Assembly: GCF_002951615.1 (NCBI RefSeq)
Contig: NZ_CP019062.1
Location: forward strand, 1,922,001-1,986,000
Reading direction: 5' to 3'
DNA: 64,000 nucleotides
Origin: Rahnella sikkimica
Lineage (GTDB): Bacteria > Pseudomonadota > Gammaproteobacteria > Enterobacterales > Enterobacteriaceae
This document shows, piece after piece, positions 26,282 through 36,405 of this stretch. Numbering within the stretch: position 1 is the first letter of the stretch; every line of letters begins with the position of its first letter. A model generated the notes under the pieces. It was given only the letters and a program-made list of their open reading frames with translations, did not search any database and had not been told where the DNA came from. Position numbers and translations under genes: made by a program.

Positions 26282-29200
26282 TTAAGGGATGATATCCAGT
26301 AATGCCTGCAACGGATGGCGAACGCCGTTTCCTTCAATCCGTTTTACCTGACTGCGGCATGAATAGCCTGTCGCGAGACAGCGCTGGCGCGGCAACCGTT
26401 GTAAAGAGGTATGCCAGGACAACTCATAAATCCCCAACGAATTTTCAAGGTTTTTGGTTTCATGCCCGTAAGTGCCTGCCATTCCGCAACATCCCACACT
26501 GACATTTTCCAGCTTCGCACCGTAGCGGGCAAAGATATCTCCCCACTCTTTACTGCTGTTTGGCAATGCAGTGCTTTCGGTGCAATGACCAAACAGATAC
26601 CAGGATTCTCCGCTTTGTTGCTGCGCCGGTCGTTCGCCCAGCCAGTTATCCAGCCATTCGTGTACCAGCTGAACCTGGAACGAGCCGCGTGATTCGCCAA
26701 GGATCTCTTTGTACTCATCGCGATAACACAGCACTAATGCAGGATCGACACCCACCAGCGGCATACCTAACTGCGCCACACGGTTGAGGAATACAGACGT
26801 CTTGCGCGCTGTTTTCGCGAAACGCGTCAGGAATCCTTTGATGTGCTGCGCTTTTCCGTTCGGCGAGAAAGGCAGCAGAACCGGTTTGAGACCCAGTTTT
26901 TCAATTAACCGGACAAAATCAGCCACGACCTGCGCATCATAGAAACTGGTGAACGGATCCTGCACCACCAGAACGTATTCGCCGCGCTGGGCCGGAGGAA
27001 TTTTTTCCAGCTGTTCGAGTGTCATCTTGCTGGCGCGATGCCCCAGCAACTGTTCACGTAACGTCGGGGACGACAGTAAAGGTAAATCCACCATGCCAAT
27101 ACTTTTGCGGCTCATTTCCCGCACCCAAGGCTGTTTAAGGAAGAAGTTAAACAGCTTTGGCGCTTTCGCCATGATCGGAGCATAGCTTTCGACACTTGCC
27201 ACGAAATGATCACGCGCAGGGCGCAGATAGCGGGTGTGATAAAGCTGCAGGAAGCGCGAACGGAAACCGGGAACATCAATTTTGATCGGGCACTGTGTCG
27301 AACACGCCTTGCAAGCCAGGCAACCCGACATCGCTTCTTTTACTTCATGGGAGAAGTCGTATTCCCCTTTGTTGGCATGCCAGGTATTGCGCGTGCGGTC
27401 GATCAGGCTGCGCAAGCTGAGGCCTTTTTCTGGCAACGCATTTTCCAGCGCCAGCGGATCAACACCCTGCTCTGAAAGCAGACGCAGCCATTCACGCACC
27501 AGACCCGCACGCCCTTTCGGAGAATGGATCCGGCTACCGGTAATTTTCATCGACGGACACATCGGGCTTTTCACATCAAAGTTAAAGCACAAGCCGTTGC
27601 CATTACATTCGAGGGCTCCGCGGAACGACTGACGCACTTCCAGCGGGATCCGGCGATCAAGGGTGCCGCGTTTCGGCGCATCCACCTTCATCATGGGCTC
27701 ATCGCATTCCAGAGGCGCACAAATCTTGCCGGGATTCAGACGGTTGTCCGGGTCAAATACGGTTTTGATCCGGCGTAACTCATGAAATAGCGCTTCACCA
27801 AAGAATGCCGGGCTGTATTCAGCGCGAAAACCTTTGCCGTGTTCACCCCACAACAAACCACCGTATTTCGCCGTCAGGGCAACGACTTCATCGGAAATCT
27901 GCTTCAGTAACATTTCCTGTTGTGGATCACACATATCGAGCGCAGGGCGGACGTGCAAAACACCGGCGTCAACGTGACCAAACATCCCGTAACTCAGGTT
28001 ATGGCTGTCGAGCAACGCGCGGAATTCAACGATGTAATCGGCCAGATGTTGCGGCGGCACGCAGGTATCTTCCGCAAAAGGCAGCGGTTTGGCCTGCCCT
28101 TTCGCGTTGCCCAGCAAACCGACGGCTTTCTTGCGCATATTATAAATGCGTTCAATCCCGGGCAGGTCGGCGCAAATCTGGTAGCCAATAACGCCACCTT
28201 CTTTGTCGCTCATCAGGCCGTCCAGCCTCTCGCATAACGCACTCACCTGATCTTCGATCAGGTCTCCATCATCGCCTGCGAACTCAACAATGTTGAGCCC
28301 CTGCATGTCTTTGCCCTCAACGTCGGTGATGTAATCACGCACGCTGTGCCAGACAATATCTTCACGGGCCAGATTCAGGACTTTTGAATCAACGGTTTCA
28401 ACCGACAGCGCTTTAGCTTCCACCATGAAAGGTGCGTTGCGCAGCGCAGAGTTGAAGGAATCATATTTGATATTCACCAGACGCCGCACTTTTGGAATTG
28501 GCGTAATATTCAGACGCGCTTCGGTAATGAAAGCCAGCGAACCTTCTGAGCCCGTGAGGATTCGGGTCAGATCGAAGGTTTGCAGATCATCACTCAGAAC
28601 ATGGCGTAAGTCATAGCCCGTCAGAAAGCGGTTAAGTTTAGGGAATTTTTCAATAACCAGCGCACGATTATCGCGGCAGCTATTAAGCACCGTACGGTAA
28701 ATCCGCCCGATCACCGAATCTTCTTCACCGAGTTTATCCGCCAGCGCGACTGGCATCGTAACGGTATCGAGCATATCGCCGCCGAGCACAATTGCACGAA
28801 CACCGAGAACGTGATCGGATGTTTTGCCGTAAACCAGCGAGCCTTGTCCGGACGCATCGGTATTGATCATACCGCCGAGCGTCGCGCGGTTACTGGTCGA
28901 CAACTCCGGAGAAAAGAAATAACCCAAAGGACGAAGGTAATCATTGAGCTGGTCTTTAATCACACCGGCTTCGACCTTTACCCAACCTTGTCCGACGTTG
29001 ATATCCAAAATGCGGTTCATATGACGGGACATATCAACCACAATTCCACGGTTCAGCGACTGGCCGTTGGTACCGGTACCGCCACCACGCGGCGTAAAGA
29101 CCAGCGTTTTAAAACGTTCCTGCCCGGCCAGACGTGCAATCATCGCAACATCGGGCGTGGCGACAGGGAATAGGACGGCATCAGGTAACTGCTGATAAAC

Positions 29201-29338
29201 GCTATTATCAGTTGCCATCGTCAGGCGATCGGCATAAGTCGTGGTGACATCACCGGTAAAACCGTTATTTTTAAGCGCTTCCAAAAAATCGAGCACCAGT
29301 TGGATGACACCCGGTGCCTGAGAAATTTGTGGGATCAT
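26282..29338 (-). CDS. ydiJ: FAD/4Fe-4S oxidoreductase YdiJ
   Basis: A large cytosolic flavoprotein of 1018 residues, the same as E. coli YdiJ. Order of domains: PCMH-type FAD-binding domain (about 45-270, GGGTGTNGQSLNRG), FAD-linked oxidase C-terminal domain (to about 530, with HVDAGVLHVRPALD), then a ferredoxin-like region with CLACKACSTQCPI near residue 670, and a C-terminal Cys-rich (CCG-type) domain with CCGMAGTYGHE. This build is that of D-2-hydroxyacid dehydrogenases; D-2-hydroxyglutarate has been proposed as substrate for relatives. Divergent from ydiK. Confidence 0.93.
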   Translation of the reverse strand: MIPQISQAPGVIQLVLDFLEALKNNGFTGDVTTTYADRLTMATDNSVYQQLPDAVLFPVATPDVAMIARLAGQERFKTLVFTPRGGGTGTNGQSLNRGIVVDMSRHMNRILDINVGQGWVKVEAGVIKDQLNDYLRPLGYFFSPELSTSNRATLGGMINTDASGQGSLVYGKTSDHVLGVRAIVLGGDMLDTVTMPVALADKLGEEDSVIGRIYRTVLNSCRDNRALVIEKFPKLNRFLTGYDLRHVLSDDLQTFDLTRILTGSEGSLAFITEARLNITPIPKVRRLVNIKYDSFNSALRNAPFMVEAKALSVETVDSKVLNLAREDIVWHSVRDYITDVEGKDMQGLNIVEFAGDDGDLIEDQVSALCERLDGLMSDKEGGVIGYQICADLPGIERIYNMRKKAVGLLGNAKGQAKPLPFAEDTCVPPQHLADYIVEFRALLDSHNLSYGMFGHVDAGVLHVRPALDMCDPQQEMLLKQISDEVVALTAKYGGLLWGEHGKGFRAEYSPAFFGEALFHELRRIKTVFDPDNRLNPGKICAPLECDEPMMKVDAPKRGTLDRRIPLEVRQSFRGALECNGNGLCFNFDVKSPMCPSMKITGSRIHSPKGRAGLVREWLRLLSEQGVDPLALENALPEKGLSLRSLIDRTRNTWHANKGEYDFSHEVKEAMSGCLACKACSTQCPIKIDVPGFRSRFLQLYHTRYLRPARDHFVASVESYAPIMAKAPKLFNFFLKQPWVREMSRKSIGMVDLPLLSSPTLREQLLGHRASKMTLEQLEKIPPAQRGEYVLVVQDPFTSFYDAQVVADFVRLIEKLGLKPVLLPFSPNGKAQHIKGFLTRFAKTARKTSVFLNRVAQLGMPLVGVDPALVLCYRDEYKEILGESRGSFQVQLVHEWLDNWLGERPAQQQSGESWYLFGHCTESTALPNSSKEWGDIFARYGAKLENVSVGCCGMAGTYGHETKNLENSLGIYELSWHTSLQRLPRQRCLATGYSCRSQVKRIEGNGVRHPLQALLDIIP

Positions 29339-29663
29339 TGAATTATGACTCTGTCTTTGTTGTATGCCTGGCGGGCCCGAGGCGACCTGCCGGATCTGCG
29401 AGGCAGATCCACCCTGTTATTTACCCAGAATAAAAACTAACATACTTCGTTTTTAAGCGCTTCGTCTGGTTGACCTTTGTTGCATTTGTTTCACAGCACG
29501 CCGCAAAAAGCACGTCTCGCAACAACGCGTTGCAACTATTTTTGTGCGGCGCTATCCAAAAGCAACCTGATGTTCCATGCTTATTTATAGCTTTTCCGAT
29601 GTCACTGTTGTTCTAAGGCACAAGGCGCGTGCCTTACTTCGTTTATCCAAATGAGAAACATGA
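29339..29663. other. Divergent region between ydiJ and ydiK
   Basis: 325 bases with both promoters. It contains a perfect inverted repeat GGATCTGC-GAG-GCAGATCC (29392-29410), 54 bases before the ydiJ start, which could be a leader hairpin or an operator. No gene is seen. Confidence 0.5.
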
Positions 29664-30760
29664 ATGAATCTCCCTATTAAACGTTACGATTTGCCCCGGA
29701 TTATGTTCGGGGTACTGTTCATTGCACTGATGACCATTGCCAGTATCTGGATTGTTCAGCCTTTCATCCTGGGCTTTGCCTGGGCGGGGATGGTGGTGAT
29801 TGCGACCTGGCCACTGATGATCAAATTACAGCGAATTCTCTGGGGCGGCGTTTTCTGGCCGTCATCGTGATGACGCTGTTGCTGATCCTGTTATTTGTTT
29901 TACCTATCGCCTTACTGGTCAGCAGCGCGATTGAAAATGGCGCACCGCTGGTAGGTATTGCGACTAACCCGTCAACATTGCATATGCCGGATTTCAACTG
30001 GCTGAATTCAATTCCCCTGGTCGGCCATAAACTTTACAGCGGCTGGCATGCCCTCATCAACGGCGGCGGTAATGCGCTGATGAGCAAAGTTCAGCCTTAC
30101 GTCGGGCAGACGGCTTCGTGGTTTGTCACGCAGGCAGGGCATCTGGGCCGGTTTATCGTTCACTGTTCTCTGATGCTGTTATTCAGCGCCCTTCTTTATA
30201 GCCGCGGTGAACAGGTCGCAATGGGGATCCGTCACTTTGCTGTTCGACTGGCAGCTGAACGCGGCGATGCGGCGGTTATTCTTGCCGGGCAGGCGATTCG
30301 CGCCGTGGCGCTTGGCGTCGTGGTGACGGCAATCGTTCAGTCCGTGCTCGGCGGTATCGGGCTGGCCATCGCTGGTATTCCTTATGCGACGGTATTAACC
30401 GTGGTGATGTTTGTATGCTGCGTCGCGCAAATCGGGCCTTTACTGGTGCTCATTCCGGCCATTATCTGGCTCTACTGGTCGGGTGATAATACCTGGGGTA
30501 CGGTGCTGTTGATCTGGAGCTGCGTTGTTGGCTCGCTCGATAATGTACTGCGTCCGGTGCTTATTCGTATGGGTGCAGATTTGCCGATGCTGCTGATTTT
30601 ATCCGGTGTTATTGGTGGCCTGTTCGCTTTCGGTATGATTGGCCTCTTTATCGGGCCTGTCGTTCTGGCAGTGTCCTATCGCCTGATTTCTCTGTGGGTC
30701 AACGAAGCGCCAGAACCGGTTACCGATCCGGAAGAAGCACTCAAAGCCCTCGATGAATAA
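29664..30760 (+). pseudogene. ydiK: AI-2E family membrane protein YdiK, broken by a one-base frameshift
   Basis: A polytopic inner membrane protein of the AI-2E transporter family; function unproven. The first frame (29664-29870) encodes IWIVQPFILGFAWAG and runs into a stop. The second (29867-30760) carries on with MTLLLILLFVLPIALL and the conserved C-terminal block GMIGLFIGPVVLAVSYRL. The shift falls at four G (29842-29845): with five, the junction reads LWGRRFLAVIVMTLLL and one frame of 365 residues results (E. coli YdiK 370). The rest is intact. As with ydhF, either a recent lesion or a sequencing error. Confidence 0.88.
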
Positions 30761-30784
30761 TTGTTCCTCGAATTAGCTTCACCA

Positions 30785-30823
30785 GCGTTGCCTTTGGTTC
30801 TTAAAAGGCAACGCCCTCTTCTT
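30785..30823 (+). terminator. ydiK terminator
   Basis: Perfect 11-bp stem GCGTTGCCTTT / AAAGGCAACGC with an eight-base loop, followed by the pyrimidine tract CCTCTTCTTT. Confidence 0.72.
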
Positions 30824-30900
30824 TATTCCTCATGACTTCTTCCTATTTTGAAACCTCCACAAACATACGGTCTCATCTATTAGTATGAGAATAATACCTA

Positions 30901-30915
30901 TTAGGACGATTCTTA
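30901..30915 (+). promoter_or_regulatory. RcsB box of rprA
   Basis: TTAGGACGATTCTTA resembles the RcsAB/RcsB box (TAAGAATATTCTTA type) and sits about 30 bases before a -10-like TATTAT (30942-30947) of rprA, where RcsB activates E. coli rprA. Confidence 0.65.
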
Positions 30916-30951
30916 CAGACTAAATATCTTGAGAAATCTAGTATTATTAAC

Positions 30952-31058
30952 AGTTCGGATTTCAACCCACTGATTTATATACAGGCTTTCCCTTGAGCAG
31001 GTATACCCCAATTGCTGTGTGTAGTCTTTGCCTGTCTCTAATGACGGGCTTTTTTTTT
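30952..31058 (+). ncRNA. rprA: Small regulatory RNA RprA
   Basis: About 105 nt between ydiK and ppsA, the E. coli location. The 3' half is nearly identical to E. coli RprA: AATTGCTGTGTGTAGTCTTT at 31010-31029, then a terminator hairpin GCCTGTC/GACGGGC followed by nine T. The 5' part keeps the TGATTTATA block and CCTTGAG (CCCTGAG in E. coli) before the core. RprA is an Hfq-dependent RNA activated by the Rcs envelope-stress system. It stimulates rpoS translation and represses csgD in E. coli. The 5' end is estimated from the -10 position. Confidence 0.9.
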
Positions 31059-31116
31059 ATTATAATCCGCTCACTCCGTTAATTACGTCGCCACTTTCTA
31101 TTCCGGTTTAACGTCT

Positions 31117-31148
31117 AAAAAAAAGACCATCGCCCGAGAGCAATAGCC
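31117..31148 (-). terminator. ppsA terminator
   Basis: On the minus strand, a nine-pair stem GGCTATTGC / GCGATGGTC (with G-U pairs) is followed by eight T, 33 bases after the ppsA stop. Confidence 0.75.
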
Positions 31149-31181
31149 TTTATTTCTCTTACTGAATCCCTGAAGCGTTAT

Positions 31182-33557
31182 TTACTTCTCAGCTAACGCC
31201 AGCCAGGTTTGTACAACGGTATCAGGATTTAGCGACAAACTGTCGATGCCTTCTTCCATCAGCCACTGGGCGAAATCCTGATGGTCTGACGGGCCTTGAC
31301 CGCAAATACCAACATATTTGCCCTGCTTCTTCGCGGCTTTGATTGCCATTGAAAGCAAAGCCTTGACCGCTTCATTACGCTCATCAAAGAGTTCAGAGAC
31401 CACGCCGGAATCACGATCCAGCCCAAGCGCCAGCTGGGTCATGTCATTTGAACCGATTGAGAAGCCATCAAAGTGCTCAAGGAACTGATCGGCAAGTAAC
31501 GCATTCGACGGGATTTCACACATCATAATGACCTTCAGGCCATTTTCTCCGCGCTTCAACCCCTGATTGGCCAGTTCCTTCACCACAGCCTCAGCCTGCG
31601 CCACGGTTCTGACAAACGGGATCATCACTTCAACGTTGGTCAGCCCCATATCGTTGCGAACCCGTTTCATTGCCTCGCACTCCAGCGCAAAACAATCGCG
31701 GAAGCTGTCTGAAACATATCGACCGGCACCACGGAAGCCTAACATCGGGTTCTCTTCGTGCGGTTCATACTTCTCGCCGCCGACCAGGTTGGCATATTCA
31801 TTCGATTTAAAATCGGATAAACGCACAATCACACGTTTAGGCCAGAATGCAGCGCCCAGCGTGGCAATCCCTTCCGTCAGACGGGCAACATAATATTCAC
31901 GCGGACTGTCGTAGCCCTGAATAATCTTCTTAATTTGTTCCTGTAGTTCTGGTGGCTGAGTGTCAAACTCCAGCAGCGCTTTTGGATGTACGCCGATCAT
32001 GCGGTTAATGATGAATTCTAAACGCGCCAGCCCGACACCTTCATTCGGCAGACAGGCAAAATCAAAAGCCCGGTCCGGATTGCCGATGTTCATCATAATT
32101 TTCAGCGGTAACTTCGGCAGCTCATCGACCTCTGAACTTTGCACGGTGAAGTCCAGCTCATCCTCATAAACAAAGCCAGTATCGCCTTCTGAACAGGACA
32201 CGGTCACTTTCTGGTTTTCTTTGAGTTTTTCAGTCGCATCGCCGCAACCGACTACGGCGGGGATCCCCAGTTCACGGGCAATAATTGCCGCATGGCAGGT
32301 ACGTCCACCACGGTTAGTCACAATGGCTGACGCTTTTTTCATGATCGGTTCCCAGTCCGGATCCGTCATGTCCGTCACCAGAATGTCACCGGCTTTCACA
32401 TGATGCATTTCACTGATGTCATGGATGATTTTCACCGGTCCGGCACCGATGCGGTGGCCGATTGCACGCCCTTCCACCAGAACTTTGCTGCTGCCATTGA
32501 GCTGATAACGTTCCATCACCTGACCGTTTGAACGCACTGTCTCAGGACGTGCCTGCACAATATACAACTTGCCGTTATGACCATCTTTCGCCCATTCGAT
32601 ATCCATCGGGCGGCCATAATGTTTTTCAATTAATAATGCCTGACGTGCCAGAGCCTGCACTTCATCATCGGTCAGCGAGAAACGGGTGCTCAGCTCAGCC
32701 GGCACATCTTCAATTTGTACCTGTTTACCGTGTTCCTGGCTCGGCGCATAAATCATGCGGATCTTCTTCGAGCCCATGGTACGGCGCACAATCGCAGGCT
32801 TATTTTTGGCCAGCGTTGGTTTATGCACGTAGAACTCATCCGGGTTCACCGCGCCCTGCACCACCATTTCGCCCAGACCATACGCGGAGGTGATGAAGAC
32901 CACCTGATCAAAACCTGACTCCGTATCGATGGTGAACATCACGCCCGCAGACGCGAGATCAGAGCGAACCATGCGCTGAACGCCCGCCGACAGCGCAACG
33001 CCACGGTGGTCGTAGCCCTGATGCACGCGATAAGAAATGGCGCGATCGTTGAATAAGGAGGCGTAAACATGTTTTACAGCGATAAGAACGGCATCAAATC
33101 CCTGAACGTTCAGAAAGGTTTCCTGCTGCCCGGCAAAGGAAGCGTCGGGCATATCTTCCGCGGTGGCAGAGGAACGGACAGCGAAAGACGCGTCAGGTTC
33201 GCCTTCAGAAAGCTGCTGGTATGCTTCACGGATGGACTGTTCCAGCTCAGGCTGGAAAGGCGTATCAATGATCCACTGGCGGATTTGCGCGCCCGCCAGG
33301 GTCAGTTGCCCGATATCATCCACATCTGTTTTGTCCAGTAATTCGTGGATCCGATGGTTAACGCCGCTTTGATCAAGAAAATCATTAAAAGCCTGAGACG
33401 TGGTGGCGAAACCGTTTGGGACGGAAACCCCCAGATCAGACAAGTTAGTGATCATTTCCCCGAGGGATGCGTTCTTACCCCCGACTTTATCAACGTCGTT
33501 CATACCCAGTTGGTTGTACCAGATAACATTGCGTAAATCGGGATCGAGATGAGCCAT
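31182..33557 (-). CDS. ppsA: Phosphoenolpyruvate synthase
   Basis: Makes PEP from pyruvate and ATP for gluconeogenesis. It has 791 residues (E. coli 792). Order: ATP-grasp nucleotide-binding domain ([19 protein letters not shown]), swivelling phosphohistidine domain ([14 protein letters not shown], catalytic His near 420), and PEP/pyruvate-binding barrel ([19 protein letters not shown]). The ATG at 33555-33557 has AAGGA ahead and gives [15 protein letters not shown], so I reject the nine-residue upstream extension. A Cra box lies 146 bases upstream, and it is divergent from its regulator gene ppsR. Confidence 0.98.
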   Translation of the reverse strand: MAHLDPDLRNVIWYNQLGMNDVDKVGGKNASLGEMITNLSDLGVSVPNGFATTSQAFNDFLDQSGVNHRIHELLDKTDVDDIGQLTLAGAQIRQWIIDTPFQPELEQSIREAYQQLSEGEPDASFAVRSSATAEDMPDASFAGQQETFLNVQGFDAVLIAVKHVYASLFNDRAISYRVHQGYDHRGVALSAGVQRMVRSDLASAGVMFTIDTESGFDQVVFITSAYGLGEMVVQGAVNPDEFYVHKPTLAKNKPAIVRRTMGSKKIRMIYAPSQEHGKQVQIEDVPAELSTRFSLTDDEVQALARQALLIEKHYGRPMDIEWAKDGHNGKLYIVQARPETVRSNGQVMERYQLNGSSKVLVEGRAIGHRIGAGPVKIIHDISEMHHVKAGDILVTDMTDPDWEPIMKKASAIVTNRGGRTCHAAIIARELGIPAVVGCGDATEKLKENQKVTVSCSEGDTGFVYEDELDFTVQSSEVDELPKLPLKIMMNIGNPDRAFDFACLPNEGVGLARLEFIINRMIGVHPKALLEFDTQPPELQEQIKKIIQGYDSPREYYVARLTEGIATLGAAFWPKRVIVRLSDFKSNEYANLVGGEKYEPHEENPMLGFRGAGRYVSDSFRDCFALECEAMKRVRNDMGLTNVEVMIPFVRTVAQAEAVVKELANQGLKRGENGLKVIMMCEIPSNALLADQFLEHFDGFSIGSNDMTQLALGLDRDSGVVSELFDERNEAVKALLSMAIKAAKKQGKYVGICGQGPSDHQDFAQWLMEEGIDSLSLNPDTVVQTWLALAEK

Positions 33558-33673
33558 GAAACAATCCTTTCTTAATTTAATCACAGTAAAAGTCAGTAGG
33601 AGTGTAAAACCGGTCGTGCAATCGCTGCCTGAGCCATCAGGATGCCAATAAGCAACGTTGTCATTTCGAGACT

Positions 33674-33701
33674 AGCATAATGATCCATAAGACATTGACA
33701 G
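33674..33701 (-). promoter_or_regulatory. Probable ppsA promoter
   Basis: On the minus strand, -10 TATGCT (33674-33679) and a poor -35 CTGTCA (33696-33701), 16-base spacer. A weak -35 beside an activator site fits dependence on Cra. Confidence 0.5.
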
Positions 33702-33702
33702 G

Positions 33703-33714
33703 TGAATCGATCCA
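33703..33714 (-). promoter_or_regulatory. Cra (FruR) activator site of ppsA
   Basis: TGAATCGATCCA differs by one base from the palindromic Cra consensus TGAATCGATTCA. It abuts the -35 on the upstream side, the position expected for activation. Confidence 0.75.
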
Positions 33715-34065
33715 GCAAATTAAACTATTTTTGTTTAGGGGAATTCCAGAGCACTGAAATTCACCAGCAACCCGTAATTCGAATAAATCCTTATGAATCA
33801 GTGGTAAATCCGTATTAGTTTCGTAACTAAATTAACCTTATCAAACTGGCTGAAGTTGTGCTGAAGCAATTCATAAAGCTGCGAGATATCGCGGAAAATT
33901 TAAAATGCCATTTCATTTATTACAGCCATTTTGCGCACTGTCTCGCAGGGATTAACAGAAGATAACCGTTAAGAAGAATTATTCTTTTTATTTCCTGAAA
34001 TTCTGGTTATTACTTACGGAGTCCCGACAAGGGAAAGTGAACTGATATAAATTTAGGAGCACAGT

Positions 34066-34887
34066 GTGGACAGATGCGTATTTTATATTTCCGATGGCAC
34101 GGCGATTACTGCTGAAGTGCTGGGTCATGCCGTGCTCTCGCAATTCCCGGTTAACTCGACAACCTACTCGTTGCCTTTCGTAGAAACCGAGGAACGGGCG
34201 AAAGCCGTTTGCCAACAGATCAATGATATTTTCGAAAAGACAGGTGCCCGTCCGCTGGTGTTCTACTCCATTATTGCGCCGAATATTCGCCATATAATTG
34301 AAAGTAGCAAAGGATTCTGTCAGGACATCGTTCAGTCACTGGTCGCCCCGCTTCAAAACGAGCTGGGCATTGAGCCGACACCGGTGGCAAACCGGACGCA
34401 TGGCCTGACCGCCAGCAATATCAGCAAATATGATGCCCGAATTGCGGCTATCGATTACACGCTGGCGCACGACGATGGCATTTCCCTGCGAAATCTCGAT
34501 CAGGCGCAGGTCATTTTGCTGGGCGTTTCCCGTTGCGGTAAAACCCCCACCAGCCTTTATCTCGCACTCCAGTTCGGGATCCGCGCGGCAAACTATCCGT
34601 TTACTGCCGACGATATGGATAACATTCAGCTTCCTGCCGCGCTGAAACCGCATATGCACAAGCTTTTCGGGCTGACGATTGACCCGGAAAGACTGACCGC
34701 TATTCGTCAGGAACGGGTGGAAAACAGCCGCTATGCGTCCTTGCGCCAGTGCAGAATGGAAGTGTCTGAAGTTGAAGCATTATTTCGCAAAAACCAAATT
34801 CGTTATCTCAACAGCACGAATTATTCCGTTGAGGAGATTTCAGCGAAGATTATGGACAGCTTTGGCATGAGCCGCCGCATGTTCTGA
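34066..34887 (+). CDS. ppsR: PEP synthase regulatory protein PpsR (YdiA)
   Basis: Bifunctional kinase/pyrophosphorylase (DUF299) that inactivates PpsA by ADP-dependent phosphorylation of a Thr beside the catalytic His, and reactivates it by phosphate-dependent removal. It has 273 residues; the P-loop GVSRCGKT is at 153-160. It starts with GTG (34066) after AGGAG; E. coli has four more N-terminal residues. The end is SRRMF. It is divergent from ppsA and upstream of aroH. Confidence 0.95.
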   Translation: MDRCVFYISDGTAITAEVLGHAVLSQFPVNSTTYSLPFVETEERAKAVCQQINDIFEKTGARPLVFYSIIAPNIRHIIESSKGFCQDIVQSLVAPLQNELGIEPTPVANRTHGLTASNISKYDARIAAIDYTLAHDDGISLRNLDQAQVILLGVSRCGKTPTSLYLALQFGIRAANYPFTADDMDNIQLPAALKPHMHKLFGLTIDPERLTAIRQERVENSRYASLRQCRMEVSEVEALFRKNQIRYLNSTNYSVEEISAKIMDSFGMSRRMF

Positions 34888-35014
34888 TTCATTTAATGAT
34901 TTGGATGGCAGAACCTGCCGAGAGTGATTGAAATCATCTGTTATTACGTTATTGTGATCGCCATCACTTCCCGGTATTCCTGCCGCAGCGAAGAAACAAA
35001 TTTTCGAGAACACC

Positions 35015-36061
35015 ATGTCACAAACAGATGAACTGCGTACGACGCGCATCGACAGCCTGATTACGCCTCAGGCACTGGCAGACAAATTGCCAATTTCCCC
35101 GTCGGTCGCCCAGCATGTAATGGAATCACGCAAACGTATTGAAAAAATCATCAGCGGTGAAGACCCGCGCCTTCTGGTGATTGTCGGTCCCTGCTCTATT
35201 CACGATATTGAAGCCGCCATTGATTACGCAGCTAAGCTCAGCGTATTGCGCGAGAAATATCAGGATCGTTTAGAGATCGTGATGCGTACCTATTTTGAAA
35301 AACCGCGCACGGTCGTGGGCTGGAAAGGGTTAATTTCTGACCCGGAACTTAATGGTTCCTGCCGCGTGAATGACGGAATTGAGCTGGCGCGTAAAGTTTT
35401 GCTGGCCATCAATCAGTTAGGCATTCCAACGGCCACTGAGTTCCTGGATATGGTTATCGGCCAGTACATCGCCGACCTTATCAGCTGGGGCGCAATTGGT
35501 GCACGCACCACCGAAAGCCAGATCCACCGTGAAATGGCGTCGGCGCTGTCCTGTCCGGTCGGTTTTAAGAATGGCACCGACGGCAACACCCGTATCGCCA
35601 TTGATGCAATCCGTTCTTCGCGCACCAGCCATATGTTCCTGTCGCCGGATAAGAACGGTCAGATGACCATTTACCGCACAGCGGGCAATCCTTACGGCCA
35701 TGTGATTATGCGCGGCGGTAAAAAGCCCAATTATCACGCCGATGATCTGGAACAGGCCTGCCTGAGCTTGTCTGAATTTGACCTGCCGCAACGTCTGGTG
35801 GTTGATTTCAGCCACGGGAACTGTCAGAAGCAACATCGTCGCCAGCTGGACGTCGCAGAAGACATTTGCCAGCAAATCCGCAGCGGCTCAACCGCCGTCG
35901 CGGGCATTATGGCCGAAAGTTTCCTGGTGGAAGGCACCCAGCCGATTGTTCCCGGCAAACCGCTGGTTTACGGCAAATCAATTACTGACCCTTGCCTGAG
36001 CTGGGAGGACACTGAAACGCTGCTGTCGATGCTGGCACAGGCGACTGATTCAAGATTCTGA
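35015..36061 (+). CDS. aroH: 3-deoxy-7-phosphoheptulonate synthase (DAHP synthase) AroH
   Basis: First step of the shikimate pathway: PEP plus erythrose 4-phosphate to DAHP. It has 348 residues of the AroFGH class I type, with the motifs LLVIVGPCSIHD, MRTYFEKPRTVVGWKG and VDFSHGNCQK (metal-binding). The choice of the Trp-sensitive paralogue AroH rests on length and on the ppsR-aroH adjacency seen in E. coli. A TrpR operator is not evident upstream. It consumes PEP, linking it to the ppsA/ppsR unit. Confidence 0.93.
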   Translation: MSQTDELRTTRIDSLITPQALADKLPISPSVAQHVMESRKRIEKIISGEDPRLLVIVGPCSIHDIEAAIDYAAKLSVLREKYQDRLEIVMRTYFEKPRTVVGWKGLISDPELNGSCRVNDGIELARKVLLAINQLGIPTATEFLDMVIGQYIADLISWGAIGARTTESQIHREMASALSCPVGFKNGTDGNTRIAIDAIRSSRTSHMFLSPDKNGQMTIYRTAGNPYGHVIMRGGKKPNYHADDLEQACLSLSEFDLPQRLVVDFSHGNCQKQHRRQLDVAEDICQQIRSGSTAVAGIMAESFLVEGTQPIVPGKPLVYGKSITDPCLSWEDTETLLSMLAQATDSRF

Positions 36062-36082
36062 TCGCTGTAAAGTCATCTTCTT

Positions 36083-36107
36083 AAGGGCAACACACGTTGC
36101 CCTTTTT
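36083..36107 (+). terminator. aroH terminator
   Basis: Stem AAGGGCAAC / GTTGCCCTT with loop ACAC-type bases and a T run. Confidence 0.85.
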
Positions 36108-36250
36108 ACTGCCTGATGCCCCGACAATTCTCCGCCCATTCATACGCTTCCTTCGAGTTACGCTGCTGTTTATCCTTCGTAAATTAATGGGTTATCTGCA
36201 AATAATTACATTCCATCAACAAAAATCTTCTTGATGTGTCCGGATAATGA

Positions 36251-36269
36251 TTTGATAATGATTATCAAA
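36251..36269 (+). promoter_or_regulatory. Fur box of the heme uptake operon
   Basis: TTTGATAATGATTATCAAA is a perfect 19-bp palindrome matching the Fur consensus. Further GATAAT-type hexamers flank it (36243 and 36271), suggesting an extended array. The hemS start is about 140 bases downstream. Confidence 0.9.
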
Positions 36270-36405
36270 TTGATATTAATTCCCATTACCAAAAAAAGAA
36301 ATTAGCGGGTCTCTGGCCCAAATATTTTTACAAATCATTCACATAACAACGCGAGTTTTTATCCGTCAGATGGCGGATAACGTTAAAGACAACGAGGAGA
36401 CAGCA

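Larger units (their letters stand above)
33558..34065. other. Divergent region between ppsA and ppsR
   Basis: 508 bases with a ppsA promoter, the Cra box and an AT-rich part (33715-34030) leading to ppsR. No gene or RNA is recognised in the rest. Confidence 0.5.
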
